Positions 1 to 8,421 of a stretch of DNA of 64,000 bases are shown here, one piece after another. The notes beneath the pieces are model-generated. The model searched no databases, was not told the origin of the DNA, and saw nothing but the letters and a program-made list of their open reading frames with translations. The position numbers were made by a program, and so were the translations under genes. This stretch comes from Actinobacillus minor NM305 (lineage in GTDB: Bacteria; Pseudomonadota; Gammaproteobacteria; Enterobacterales; Pasteurellaceae). The stretch is from contig NZ_ACQL01000055.1 in the NCBI RefSeq assembly GCF_000175195.1, positions 88,036-152,035 of the forward strand, read 5' to 3'. Position 1 is the first letter of the stretch. Each line of letters begins with the position of its first letter.

Positions 1-571
1 ACGTGGTATGTTAGGCATCAAAGGTGGCGAATTAAATGCAGATCTTGCTAAAGAATTCAGCATTGATGCTCAACAAGGGGCATTTGTCAGTGAAGTTTTA
101 CCTGATTCTGCTGCAGCAAAAGCAGGCTTAAAAGCCGGTGACGTTATTATCGCACTCAATGGTCAAAAACTCCGTAGCTTTAGTGAGTTACGTGCGAAAG
201 TGGCAACAACCGGTGTAGGAAAAGAGATTGAATTAACGTATCTACGTAATGGTAAAGAAGAAAAAACAAAAGTCACTTTACAAGCCGATCCAGGCAGTAC
301 TGTTGCAGCCAAAGATCTATTACCGGCACTAAAAGGGGCTGAGTACAGCAATTACAAAGAGAAAGGCATTAAAGGTATTGAAATCACTAAAGTCGAAAAA
401 GGTTCACAAGCAGAAATGCGTGGCTTGAAAAAAGGCGATGTGATTGTTGGTATCAACCGCCACAGTATTGAAAATATGAGCGATTTACGCAAAGTGCTTG
501 AGACAAAACCTTCAGCCATTGCTCTCAACATTTTCCGTGATGGTTCTAATTTCTTCTTACTTATCCAATAA
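1..571 (+). CDS. degQ: Periplasmic serine endoprotease DegQ/HtoA, C-terminal part (partial)
   Basis: The reading frame is open from the left edge, so this is the 3' end of a larger gene; the ATG near base 8 is internal. The visible 189 residues hold two PDZ domains: the first contains GAFVSEVLPDSAAAKAGLKA and the second GSQAEMRGLKKGDVIVGIN, ending in FRDGSNFFLLIQ. That tandem-PDZ tail is typical of the HtrA/DegP/DegQ trypsin-like proteases that degrade or refold misfolded envelope proteins; the catalytic His-Asp-Ser domain lies outside the window. The DegQ/HtoA assignment rather than DegP rests on overall resemblance to Pasteurellaceae HtoA. A strong terminator follows directly. Confidence 0.85.
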   Translation, partial: RGMLGIKGGELNADLAKEFSIDAQQGAFVSEVLPDSAAAKAGLKAGDVIIALNGQKLRSFSELRAKVATTGVGKEIELTYLRNGKEEKTKVTLQADPGSTVAAKDLLPALKGAEYSNYKEKGIKGIEITKVEKGSQAEMRGLKKGDVIVGINRHSIENMSDLRKVLETKPSAIALNIFRDGSNFFLLIQ

Positions 572-581
572 TTAATCGATT

Positions 582-609
582 AAAGCACAACATCTGTTGT
601 GCTTTTTTT
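582..609 (+). terminator. Rho-independent terminator after degQ
   Basis: Inverted repeat AAGCACAACA / TGTTGTGCTT with a 2-base turn, followed by a run of seven T. It separates degQ from the heptosyltransferase gene. Confidence 0.85.
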
Positions 610-661
610 CTTATTTATCTTCTATAATGGCAACATTTTCTTCACTCTTTCATAATGTCAA

Positions 662-1705
662 ATGAAAACACCTTTATCTATTTGTATCTTACGTTTATCT
701 GCAATAGGCGATGTATGCCATACTCTTGCGGTTGTCCAAGCAATTCAACGCCAATATCCCGATGCTGAAATTACGTGGATTATCGGTAAAACAGAAGCCA
801 ATTTAATGCAAGGATTAGCAAATGTAACACTTGTGCCTTACGATAAAAAAAATGGCTGGAAAGAAATTTTTACAATCTGGAGAAAGCTATCAAACAAGCG
901 GTTTGATTTTTTATTAAATATGCAAACCGCTTTTCGTGCTTCATTAATTTCTATCGGAATTAAAGCTAATCGGAAAGTTGGCTTTAATCGAGATAGAGCA
1001 AGGGAGCTACAATGGCTTTTTACCAATGAAAAAGTCGATACTACCACTTCTCCTCACGTACTTGACGGGCAAATGATGTTTGCTAAAGCGGTTGGCGTAA
1101 CAGATTTAACCCCACGTTGGACCTTACCTATTTCTGCCGAAGATCGTGCATATTCACAGCAATTTCTAGATGAAAATCGTAAAAATGTTGTGATTTCTCC
1201 CTGCTCGAGTAAAGCCGAAAAAGATTGGCTGCCTGAACGTTATGCCGAAATTGCAAAATGGCTATCAGCACAAAATGTTAATGTGATTTTAGTCGGATCG
1301 CCTGCAAAAAATGAATTAAAAATGACCGCTTACATTGAAGAACAAGCTCCACAATGTACAAATCTTGCAGGAAAAACCACATTAAAACAGCTTGCGGCAT
1401 TATTAGATAAAGCAGATCTCGTTATTTCTCCGGATACCGGAGCGGCTCACATTGCCAGTATTCAACATACTCCGGTTATCGGACTTTATGCTATTCATAA
1501 CCCACGCCGTACTGCTCCTTATAACGATCAACAAAATGTGATCTCTGTATATGATGAAGCCGTAAAAGCATATTATGGAAAAAGTTGGGAACAACTCCCC
1601 TGGGCAACAAAAGCGCGTAGTAAAAATGATGAAAAATTGATGGCTCGCATTTCTGTTGAGCAAGTTAAGAAAAAAGTAGTTGATATTTTAGGTGTAAATC
1701 TGTAA
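662..1705 (+). CDS. opsX: ADP-heptose:LPS heptosyltransferase (GT9 family), OpsX-like
   Basis: 347 residues of the glycosyltransferase family 9 fold that adds heptose to the Kdo-lipid A core on the cytoplasmic face of the inner membrane. Visible hallmarks are the N-terminal ILRLSAIGDVCHTLAVV loop, the central VVISPCSSKAEKDW segment, and the C-terminal nucleotide-sugar motif DLVISPDTGAAHIASI (about residues 252-267). The pattern resembles Pasteurellaceae OpsX (heptosyltransferase I) more than WaaF, but the exact acceptor cannot be read from sequence. The gene stands between a terminator and the aroF promoter region, so it is probably its own transcript, perhaps with some readthrough into aroF. 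Confidence 0.8.
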   Translation: MKTPLSICILRLSAIGDVCHTLAVVQAIQRQYPDAEITWIIGKTEANLMQGLANVTLVPYDKKNGWKEIFTIWRKLSNKRFDFLLNMQTAFRASLISIGIKANRKVGFNRDRARELQWLFTNEKVDTTTSPHVLDGQMMFAKAVGVTDLTPRWTLPISAEDRAYSQQFLDENRKNVVISPCSSKAEKDWLPERYAEIAKWLSAQNVNVILVGSPAKNELKMTAYIEEQAPQCTNLAGKTTLKQLAALLDKADLVISPDTGAAHIASIQHTPVIGLYAIHNPRRTAPYNDQQNVISVYDEAVKAYYGKSWEQLPWATKARSKNDEKLMARISVEQVKKKVVDILGVNL

Positions 1706-1731
1706 ATTACAACTGTATTATTTATTTTACA
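1680..1731 (+). promoter_or_regulatory. Candidate aroF promoter with TyrR-box-like operator
   Basis: A sigma70-like pair TTGATA (1680-1685) and TAAATT (1703-1708) with 17-bp spacing overlaps the end of opsX. Just downstream, TGTATTATTTATTTTACA (1714-1731) fits the TyrR box TGTAAA-N6-TTTACA at 10 of 12 defined positions and keeps the key G-N14-C pair. An operator overlapping the start site would be in a repressing position. E. coli aroF-tyrA is TyrR-controlled; the assignment here is inferred from sequence and context only. Confidence 0.4.
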
Positions 1732-1746
1732 CAACAGGAAAGAAAA

Positions 1747-2820
1747 ATGAACGCACAAGTCGTTAATCAAGATAGCATTCACAACGTTAATATTACTGAT
1801 GAAAAAGTATTGCTTACCCCAGCTGAATTAAAAGCTGAACTGCCACTACCTTCTCATCTTCGTAAACAAATTGAGACATCTCGTCAAGAAATTGCCGATA
1901 TTATTCACAAACGTGATCACCGCAAATTGATCGTAATTGGACCTTGCTCTATTCACGATCCTAAAGCCGCCATTGAATATGCTCAAAAATTAAAAGCATT
2001 AAACGATAAAGTGAGTGATCAACTTTACCTAGTCATGCGTGTTTACTTTGAAAAACCTAGAACCACGGTTGGTTGGAAAGGTTTAATCAACGATCCTAAC
2101 ATTGATGGCACTTTTGATATTGAAAAAGGATTACACGTTGGGCGTAAACTTTGCTTAGATTTAGCTGAATTAGGCTTGCCACTTGCAACAGAAGCACTCG
2201 ATCCAATGACACCACAATATATTATGGATTTATTCAGCTGGGCAGCTATTGGAGCAAGAACCACTGAGTCGCAAACGCACCGTGAACTGGCTTCCGGTTT
2301 ATCAATGGCAGTAGGCTTTAAAAATGGTACTGATGGTGGTTTAGGTGTAGCAATCAATGCAATGAAAGCCGCAGCCGAAAGCCATAGCTTTATCGGTATG
2401 AACCAAAAAGGGCAAGTTACCCTTTTAAAAACGAAAGGGAATGAAAACTGCCACGTGATTTTACGTGGAGGCAAAACGCCTAATTTCGAAAAACCATTTG
2501 TAGAAGAGTGTGAACAAAGCTTACATAAAGCAAATCTAGCAGAAGCGATTATGATCGATTGTAGCCACGGGAATTCAAATAAAGATTATACTCGCCAACC
2601 ATTAGTGGCTGAAAATGCTTTAGAGCAATTACTTGCCGGGAACAAATCTATTATTGGTTTAATGATTGAAAGCCACTTAAATGCAGGTAATCAATCTTCT
2701 GAACAACCTTTTGAGCAAATGAAATATGGTGTATCTATTACAGATGCGTGTATTGATTGGGATACCACAGAAACATTATTAACTCATTTTGCTGAAAAAT
2801 TAAGACAACTAGATAAATAA
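1747..2820 (+). CDS. aroF: 3-deoxy-7-phosphoheptulonate synthase (class I DAHP synthase, AroF type)
   Basis: Condenses phosphoenolpyruvate and erythrose 4-phosphate in the first step of aromatic amino acid synthesis. 357 residues, the usual class I length, with VIGPCSIHDP, MRVYFEKPRTTVGWKGLINDP, GARTTESQTHRE and metal-site regions DCSHGNSNKDY and GLMIESHLNAGNQ. The N-terminal stretch (NVNITDEKVLLTPAELKAELPLP) and the SHGNSNKDY motif match the tyrosine-sensitive E. coli AroF better than AroG, which has SHANSSKQF. It lies 11 bp before tyrA, the E. coli aroF-tyrA arrangement. Some databases label Pasteurellaceae homologues aroG; which amino acid inhibits this enzyme is not proven. Confidence 0.85.
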   Translation: MNAQVVNQDSIHNVNITDEKVLLTPAELKAELPLPSHLRKQIETSRQEIADIIHKRDHRKLIVIGPCSIHDPKAAIEYAQKLKALNDKVSDQLYLVMRVYFEKPRTTVGWKGLINDPNIDGTFDIEKGLHVGRKLCLDLAELGLPLATEALDPMTPQYIMDLFSWAAIGARTTESQTHRELASGLSMAVGFKNGTDGGLGVAINAMKAAAESHSFIGMNQKGQVTLLKTKGNENCHVILRGGKTPNFEKPFVEECEQSLHKANLAEAIMIDCSHGNSNKDYTRQPLVAENALEQLLAGNKSIIGLMIESHLNAGNQSSEQPFEQMKYGVSITDACIDWDTTETLLTHFAEKLRQLDK

Positions 2821-2831
2821 GAGACACGATA

Positions 2832-3950
2832 ATGCCACTTAACCCTTTACGAGAAAAAATTGATCAGGTTGATCAACAACTCATTCAATTATTCGCAGAA
2901 CGTCTAAAATTAGTTGCCGAAGTGGGCAAAGTTAAATCTGAGCACGGCATACCTGTTTATGCGCCTGATCGTGAAAGTGCGATGATCAAAGCTCGCCGAG
3001 AAGAAGCTGAAAAACAAGGCGTACCGGCAGACTTAATTGAAGATGTACTGCGCCGAGTGATGCGAGAGTCTTACGCTAATGAAAACAAGCACGGATTTAA
3101 AACCGTTAATCCGCAGGTGCGTAAAATTGTTATCGTAGGTGGTAAAGGGAAATTAGGTGGCTTATTCGTTCGCTTTCTAACGCTATCAGGCTACCAAGTT
3201 GAAGCATTAGGCAGCCAAGATTGGGGGAATGCCGAGCAAATTATCAATGGTGCAAATCTTGTTATCGTCTGCGTACCGATCAATAAAACCCTTGAAACCA
3301 TTGAACGATTAGCGCCTTACTTAACGGAAAATATGATCTTAGCCGATCTCACATCCGTAAAAGCCCAACCTTTAGAGAAAATGTTAGAAATACATAGCGG
3401 ACCTGTTGTTGGTTTACACCCTATGTTCGGGCCTGATATTGCAAGTATGGCAAAACAGATTGTCGTTTGTTGTCACGGACGCTTTTCCAGCGAATACGAA
3501 TGGCTTATCGAGCAAATTAAAATTTGGGGCGCAAAAATTGAGGTCATCGATGCACATGAACACGATCACTGTATGACTTACATTCAAGCACTCCGCCATT
3601 TTTCAACATTTGCATTTGGGCTACATTTATCTCGCCAGCCGGTAAAATTATCACAACTTTTAGCGTTATCTTCACCGATTTACCGTTTAGAACTGGCGAT
3701 GATTGGGCGTCTATTTGCGCAAGATGGTGGACTGTATGCCGATATTATTTCAGATAAGCCAGAGAATTTATCGGTCATTCAGTCGCTTAAAGAAACCTTT
3801 GAAGAAAGTTTGAAGTATTTTGAGCAAAATAATAAAGCCGGTTTTATCGAGGCCTTTGATGAAGTCCATCACTGGTTTGGCGAATATTCTGAACTGTTCT
3901 TAAAAGAAAGCCGAAACCTACTTCAACAGGCACATGATTTTAGACGATAG
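2832..3950 (+). CDS. tyrA: Bifunctional chorismate mutase / prephenate dehydrogenase (T-protein)
   Basis: Converts chorismate to prephenate and then to 4-hydroxyphenylpyruvate for tyrosine synthesis. The 372 residues match the E. coli T-protein length (373). Residues 1-90 form the AroQ chorismate mutase helices (LREKIDQVDQQLIQLFAERL). From about residue 97 the NAD-binding prephenate dehydrogenase begins with KIVIVGGKGKLGGLFVRFL, followed by LADLTSVK and GLHPMFGPD. ATG follows GAGACACGATA. Only 11 bp separate it from aroF, so the two are co-transcribed, which ties entry into the shikimate pathway to the tyrosine branch. Confidence 0.93.
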   Translation: MPLNPLREKIDQVDQQLIQLFAERLKLVAEVGKVKSEHGIPVYAPDRESAMIKARREEAEKQGVPADLIEDVLRRVMRESYANENKHGFKTVNPQVRKIVIVGGKGKLGGLFVRFLTLSGYQVEALGSQDWGNAEQIINGANLVIVCVPINKTLETIERLAPYLTENMILADLTSVKAQPLEKMLEIHSGPVVGLHPMFGPDIASMAKQIVVCCHGRFSSEYEWLIEQIKIWGAKIEVIDAHEHDHCMTYIQALRHFSTFAFGLHLSRQPVKLSQLLALSSPIYRLELAMIGRLFAQDGGLYADIISDKPENLSVIQSLKETFEESLKYFEQNNKAGFIEAFDEVHHWFGEYSELFLKESRNLLQQAHDFRR

Positions 3951-3975
3951 TTGTTCAGTAATAACATAGTAAAAA

Positions 3976-4310
3976 GGGACTATCCTAGATAACTGACTTA
4001 AACAGATCTTAACTAATTGTTTTAAAATGGAAATTTGAGATTTTAAGTAGCTGTGATAAAAACGCCATTTGCATTCCTTCAAATACAATTCAAAATGTGC
4101 TTTGGGGATACCATAAAGCTTGTGTAAATGACATTTAGCTTGATTCCATTCTCAATTCCGTTTATATGATTTTGTTTTTCTGCGAAGAGGGTATTGCGAT
4201 TGATGCAAAAATGATTAAACTCAGGTACATCATAGCTTCAGTAAAAATCGGTATACACTATGCTGTCTAGCTTCACCTTTTCTCGAATAATCGGTAAAAT
4301 CAGGCATAGT
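3976..4310 (-). pseudogene. Remnant of an IS1016-like (IS1595 family) insertion sequence
   Basis: The stretch between tyrA and ettA has no intact gene. Reading the minus strand from about 4283 gives HSVYTDF, a stop, then SYDVPEFNHFCINRN, LFAEKQNHINGIEN and, after a frame break, SPKHILNCI and LKSQISILKQLVK. These match in order the C-terminal half of IS1016-type DDE transposases (…HYRINHSELFADKHNHINGIENFW…). Several stops and frameshifts make it non-functional. The left border GGGACTATCCTAGATAAC (3976-3993) looks like the terminal repeat. The N-terminal half is missing. A separate sequence at about 4303 resembles an inverted-repeat element near 40.5 kb. Confidence 0.7.
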
Positions 4311-4325
4311 AGACAAATTTGTTGC

Positions 4326-4355
4326 TAAAAACAGGCACAAGCAGATGCTTGTGCC
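4326..4355 (-). terminator. Rho-independent terminator of ettA
   Basis: Ten-base perfect stem GGCACAAGCA / TGCTTGTGCC with a 2-base centre, followed on the minus strand by TGTTTTT. It lies 20 bp past the ettA stop codon. Confidence 0.8.
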
Positions 4356-4375
4356 AAAGTTGCTAGTATGCGCTA

Positions 4376-6046
4376 TTACTTCGCAATACGCTTATATTTA
4401 ATACGATGTGGCTGTGTTGCCGCTTCACCTAAGGTTTTCTTTTTCCACTCTTCGTAGTCTGAGAAGTTACCTTCGTAGAAAGTCACTTTACCTTCATCGC
4501 CGTAATCTAAAATGTGAGTGGCGATACGGTCTAAGAACCAGCGGTCGTGCGAGATAACCATTGCGCAGCCTGGGAATTCTAAGATCGCATTTTCTAACGC
4601 ACGCAAGGTTTCCACATCAAGGTCGTTGGTTGGTTCGTCTAATAATAAGACGTTTCCGCCCGCTTGTAACAATTTCGCAAGGTGTAAACGACCACGCTCA
4701 CCGCCTGATAATTCGCCAACACGTTTTTGTTGATCCACGCCTTTGAAGTTAAAACGCCCAACATAAGCACGGCTTGGGATTTCAAAGTTGCCGATGGTTA
4801 AAATATCTTGTCCGTTTGAGACTTCTTCCCATACGGTTTTCTTGTCGTCCATTGCATCACGGAACTGATCCACTGAGGCAAGCACCACTGTTTCGCCCAT
4901 CACGATTGAACCGCTGTCCGGCTGTTCTTGACCTGAAAGCATACGGAATAAGGTTGATTTACCTGCACCGTTCGCCCCGATGATCCCCACAATCGCCCCT
5001 TTCGGAATACTGAAAGATAAATCGTCAATTAAAGTGCGGTCGCCGTAAGATTTAGTTAGGTTGCTCACTTCAATCACTTTATCCCCTAAGCGTGGGCCAG
5101 GTGGAATAAAGAGTTCGTTAGTTTCGTTACGTTTTTGATATTCGCCTGAGTTAAGTTCTTCAAAACGTGCCATACGCGCTTTACTTTTCGCCTGACGACC
5201 TTTCGGATTTTGGCGTACCCATTCCAACTCTTTGGCAATGGATTTTTGGCGAGCATTTTCCGCCGCTTGTTCTTGCTCTAAACGTTTCTCTTTTTGCTCT
5301 AACCAAGAAGAGTAGTTACCTTCCCAAGGAATACCTTCACCACGGTCAAGCTCTAAGATCCAACCTGCTACGTTATCTAAGAAGTAACGGTCGTGGGTAA
5401 TTGCCACCACAGTACCTTCATAGTCGTGTAAGAAACGCTCTAACCACGCCACAGACTCCGCATCTAAGTGGTTGGTCGGCTCGTCTAATAACAACATATC
5501 CGGTTTTTCGAGCAATAAGCGGCAAAGTGCCACACGGCGGCGTTCTCCCCCTGAGAGGTGTTCAATTTTTGCGTCCCAATCAGGTAAACGTAACGCATCA
5601 GCCGCACGTTCTAGCTGGTTATCCAAATTGTGCCCATCGTGAGCTTGAATAATTGCTTCTAATTGTGCTTGTTCAGCCGCAAGTTTATCGAAATCCGCAT
5701 TCTCATCAGCATAAGCCGCATACACTTCATCTAAACGAGTGAGTGCATTTTTCACTTCTGAAACTGCTTCTTCAATGGCTTCACGCACGGTTTGTTGCGG
5801 ATCTAATTTTGGCTCTTGCGGAAGATAACCGATTTTGATCCCCGGTTGTGGACGAGCTTCACCTTCAAACTCTTTATCAACGCCGGCCATAATGCGTAAT
5901 AGGGTAGATTTACCCGCACCATTTAAGCCAAGCACCCCGATTTTTGCCCCTGGAAAGAAGCTTAAAGAAATATCTTTTAAAATATGACGTTTCGGCGGAA
6001 CAACTTTGCCTACTCGGTGCATTGTATAAACAAATTGTGTGGACAT
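4376..6046 (-). CDS. ettA: Energy-dependent translational throttle protein EttA (ABC-F ATPase)
   Basis: A soluble ABC-F protein that binds the ribosomal E site and gates the first elongation step according to the ATP/ADP ratio. 556 residues with two nucleotide-binding domains: Walker A GLNGAGKST at residues 40-48 and GANGAGKST near 357, signatures LSGGERRR and LSGGERGR, and Walker B LLLDEPTNHLD and LLLDEPTNDLD. Between them lies the charged P-site tRNA-interaction linker (about 245-325, rich in Lys/Glu/Arg). Length and absence of membrane segments agree with E. coli EttA (555). A GAGG ribosome-binding site precedes the ATG. It is transcribed alone and ends at a strong hairpin. Confidence 0.93.
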   Translation of the reverse strand: MSTQFVYTMHRVGKVVPPKRHILKDISLSFFPGAKIGVLGLNGAGKSTLLRIMAGVDKEFEGEARPQPGIKIGYLPQEPKLDPQQTVREAIEEAVSEVKNALTRLDEVYAAYADENADFDKLAAEQAQLEAIIQAHDGHNLDNQLERAADALRLPDWDAKIEHLSGGERRRVALCRLLLEKPDMLLLDEPTNHLDAESVAWLERFLHDYEGTVVAITHDRYFLDNVAGWILELDRGEGIPWEGNYSSWLEQKEKRLEQEQAAENARQKSIAKELEWVRQNPKGRQAKSKARMARFEELNSGEYQKRNETNELFIPPGPRLGDKVIEVSNLTKSYGDRTLIDDLSFSIPKGAIVGIIGANGAGKSTLFRMLSGQEQPDSGSIVMGETVVLASVDQFRDAMDDKKTVWEEVSNGQDILTIGNFEIPSRAYVGRFNFKGVDQQKRVGELSGGERGRLHLAKLLQAGGNVLLLDEPTNDLDVETLRALENAILEFPGCAMVISHDRWFLDRIATHILDYGDEGKVTFYEGNFSDYEEWKKKTLGEAATQPHRIKYKRIAK

Positions 6047-6149
6047 TTTTAATTCCTCAATAAAAAATCTTATCTATTTTACTTGAAAAGCGAAGGAAAA
6101 TACAGAAAGCAAGCGGTAGGATTTTTCGCATTTTTTACTAAATTTAAGG

Positions 6150-6183
6150 TAAAAAAAATCCCTAAGCAAAAGGGCTTAGGGAT
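6150..6183 (-). terminator. Terminator downstream of tRNA-Ser
   Basis: Stem ATCCCTAAGC / GCTTAGGGAT with a six-base loop; on the minus strand it is followed by a run of T (AAAAAAAA on plus). It lies between the tRNA-Ser gene and ettA and would end the tRNA transcript. Confidence 0.8.
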
Positions 6184-6255
6184 AAGTATTAAATAAAGTA
6201 TAACTACTTTAACTTAACCAAGGAAATATCTATGAAAACATGCCTTATTACTAAA

Positions 6256-6345
6256 TGGCGGTGAGAGGGGGATTCGAACCCCCGATACAGTTTCCCATAT
6301 ACACGCTTTCCAGGCGTGCTCCTTCAACCACTCGGACATCTCACC
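6256..6345 (-). tRNA. serW: tRNA-Ser (anticodon GGA)
   Basis: The minus strand folds as a class II tRNA: acceptor GGTGAGA pairs with TCTCACC, discriminator G and an encoded CCA follow, the anticodon loop reads CTGGAAA with anticodon GGA (plus-strand TCC at 6309-6311), a long variable arm is present, and the T arm contains GGTTCGAATCCCC. The 90-nt length including CCA fits a serine tRNA. It decodes UCC/UCU. The symbol follows E. coli usage. Confidence 0.95.
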
Positions 6346-6433
6346 GAATCAATAAAAAGACCGCAGAAATATACCTTTTTTTAGCTGATTAAGCAAGGAT
6401 TTTCTTCACGTTATAAAATAAATTACTTGCGAA

Positions 6434-6745
6434 CTATTCACCTACGCCCAAGCAATTTGTTGATTTAGGAATAACACCTTTTGCATCCAACCATTCCTGT
6501 GAAGTATAAGTATGTAATGCAAGAGCATGAACACCTTGCGCCAGTTCATCGGCTAAACATTGGTAAATCGCTTGATGACGGGCAACACTTCTTTTTCCTT
6601 CAAAAGCAGGAGAAACTATCGTTACTTTAAAATGCGATTCAGCCCCTCTGCCAGAACTATGCATATGGCTTTCATTTTCAATCTGTAAAAAAGAAGGATT
6701 AAAGGTTTCTTTCAGTTTTTGTTCAATCATTTGTTGAATAATCAT
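6434..6745 (-). CDS. bolA: BolA family transcriptional regulator / Fe-S partner
   Basis: 103 residues, the usual BolA length. The class II KH-like fold is recognisable from LQIENESHMHSSGRGAESHF, the conserved VSPAFEGKRSVARHQAIYQ helix-turn region, and the HALALHTYTSQEW tail. BolA proteins work with monothiol glutaredoxins in iron-sulfur handling and, in E. coli, influence cell shape and stress genes. The His in VARHQ is the conserved BolA family ligand. The gene follows potC, but a terminator hairpin sits between them, so it probably has its own promoter inside that short gap. Confidence 0.9.
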   Translation of the reverse strand: MIIQQMIEQKLKETFNPSFLQIENESHMHSSGRGAESHFKVTIVSPAFEGKRSVARHQAIYQCLADELAQGVHALALHTYTSQEWLDAKGVIPKSTNCLGVGE

Positions 6746-6762
6746 TGTTTATTTCCTAAAGA

Positions 6763-6789
6763 AAATAGCCCACGTATTGTGGGCTATTT
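6763..6789 (-). terminator. Terminator after potC
   Basis: Eleven-base stem AAATAGCCCAC / GTGGGCTATTT with a five-base loop, followed on the minus strand by TTCTTT. It lies between the potC stop and the bolA start and closes the potABC operon. Confidence 0.75.
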
Positions 6790-6793
6790 AGAT

Positions 6794-7561
6794 TTATGCT
6801 TTTTTGCGTAATGCAACTTGACTTAATACCACTAATGAAAGTGATAAAATAATCATAATCGTTGCAAGCGCATTCACTTCTGGTGTTACACCTGTTTTAA
6901 CAAGAGAGAAGATTTTAAGTGGTAAAACTTCATAACTTGGGCTGGTAACAAAAGATGAAACAACAACATCATCTAATGAAATCGTAAAACTTAATAACCA
7001 ACCTGAAATGATTGAAGGTAACGCTAACGGTAAAATAATTTTACGTAAAATCGTCACTTCGCTTGCCCCTAAATCTTTTGCTGCTTCAAGCATTTTACCG
7101 TCAAAATCGCTCAAACGTGCTGAAATCGTAATTACAACATAAGGCAAACAGAAAGTAATATGTGCAATCAATAGCGAAATAAAGCCTAATTGGATACCTA
7201 AAATCATAAATAGCACAAGCATAGAAACTGCCATTACGATATCCGGCGACATCATAACAATAAAGAGCAATCCGCCAACCATTTGCTTACCACGGAATTT
7301 ATAACGATATAACGCAATAGAAGTTAATGCCCCTAAAATCGTTGAAAATGTTGCCGCGAAGAAAGCAATCGTAATTGAGTTCATTGTTGCTTGTACTAGC
7401 GTATCATTATTAAATAAACGCTCATACCAGTCCCAACTAAAGCCTTTCCAGTTCAGACCATAGCGATCTGCGTTAAATGAATTCACAACTAAAATAATAA
7501 TTGGAATATAAAGATACGCAAACACCACAAACATAAAAAGGTTTCTAAACATCTTTTTCAT
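6794..7561 (-). CDS. potC: Spermidine/putrescine ABC transporter permease PotC
   Basis: 255-residue inner-membrane permease with about six hydrophobic segments, beginning MFRNLFMFVVFAYLYIPII. The EAA cytoplasmic loop that docks onto the ATPase reads [24 protein letters not shown]. Together with PotB it forms the channel for polyamine import. Its ATG overlaps the potB stop by one base, so the two are translationally coupled. No potD (periplasmic binding protein) gene follows; a terminator and bolA come next. Confidence 0.92.
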   Translation of the reverse strand: MKKMFRNLFMFVVFAYLYIPIIILVVNSFNADRYGLNWKGFSWDWYERLFNNDTLVQATMNSITIAFFAATFSTILGALTSIALYRYKFRGKQMVGGLLFIVMMSPDIVMAVSMLVLFMILGIQLGFISLLIAHITFCLPYVVITISARLSDFDGKMLEAAKDLGASEVTILRKIILPLALPSIISGWLLSFTISLDDVVVSSFVTSPSYEVLPLKIFSLVKTGVTPEVNALATIMIILSLSLVVLSQVALRKKA

Positions 7562-8421
7562 TATTCAAGCTCCACCTTTTTATTTAAAAGTTTATTTGCA
7601 CGGTAGTAAACATAAAGCATTAATGCCATTAAGAAGGTTAAAGCAATACTTACTGCTGAGCCTAATGCAAATTGGTTGGTATTCAAGAACAAGCTCTTAA
7701 TAATATTCCCCACTAATGGAGTTTTACCACCACCTAATAAGTCTGCAACGTAGAACATCCCCATTGCCGGTAACAATACCAATAAACAACCCGAAACAAT
7801 CCCTGGCATGGTAAGAGGAATGGTTACACGAATAAAGCGTTGGAAAGCATTTGCCCCTAAATCTTTTGCTGCTTCCAATAAACGCCCATCAATTTTCTCA
7901 ATAGACGAATAAAGAGGCAGAATCATAAACGGTAGCAAAATATAAACTAAGCCAATAATAATTGCTAATTCTGAGTTTAATAAACGCAATGGCTCATTGA
8001 TAATACCTAACCAAAGTAGAGCCTCATTCAGTACCCCCTTCACACCTAAGAAAATTTTAATGCCGTAAATACGAATTAAAGAGTTAGTCCAGAATGGCAA
8101 CACCACAAGGAAAAGCAAAATCGGACGTACCTTTACCGGCATTTTTGCAATAATAAATGCAAAAGGATAGCCAATGATTAAACAGAAAAAGGTCGCAATT
8201 CCCGACATATACAACGAGTTCCATAACACCGTTGCATAAGTATCATTAAATAATGCTTTATATGCTTCTAAGCTAAAAGCAAAATCAACAAAGTACTGAC
8301 TTTGGCGGTTTTCTGTTAAAAAACTGATGATCAACACTAATAAATTCGGGACTAAAACGAAAAGTAATAGCCAACCGAAAATTGTTGCCACCGTTCCTTT
8401 TTGGAATTTATTACTCGTCAT
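7561..8421 (-). CDS. potB: Spermidine/putrescine ABC transporter permease PotB
   Basis: 286-residue permease with about six membrane spans and the EAA loop [25 protein letters not shown], matching PotB. It pairs with PotC. The start overlaps the end of potA by 11 bp (potA stops at 8411), typical of this operon order potA-potB-potC. Confidence 0.92.
   Translation of the reverse strand: MTSNKFQKGTVATIFGWLLLFVLVPNLLVLIISFLTENRQSQYFVDFAFSLEAYKALFNDTYATVLWNSLYMSGIATFFCLIIGYPFAFIIAKMPVKVRPILLFLVVLPFWTNSLIRIYGIKIFLGVKGVLNEALLWLGIINEPLRLLNSELAIIIGLVYILLPFMILPLYSSIEKIDGRLLEAAKDLGANAFQRFIRVTIPLTMPGIVSGCLLVLLPAMGMFYVADLLGGGKTPLVGNIIKSLFLNTNQFALGSAVSIALTFLMALMLYVYYRANKLLNKKVELE

Noticed and set aside
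2043..2474. 143-codon open frame on the minus strand inside aroF
   Set aside because: It lies wholly antisense to a well-conserved enzyme, has no family resemblance and no ribosome-binding site; frames like this occur opposite many genes here.
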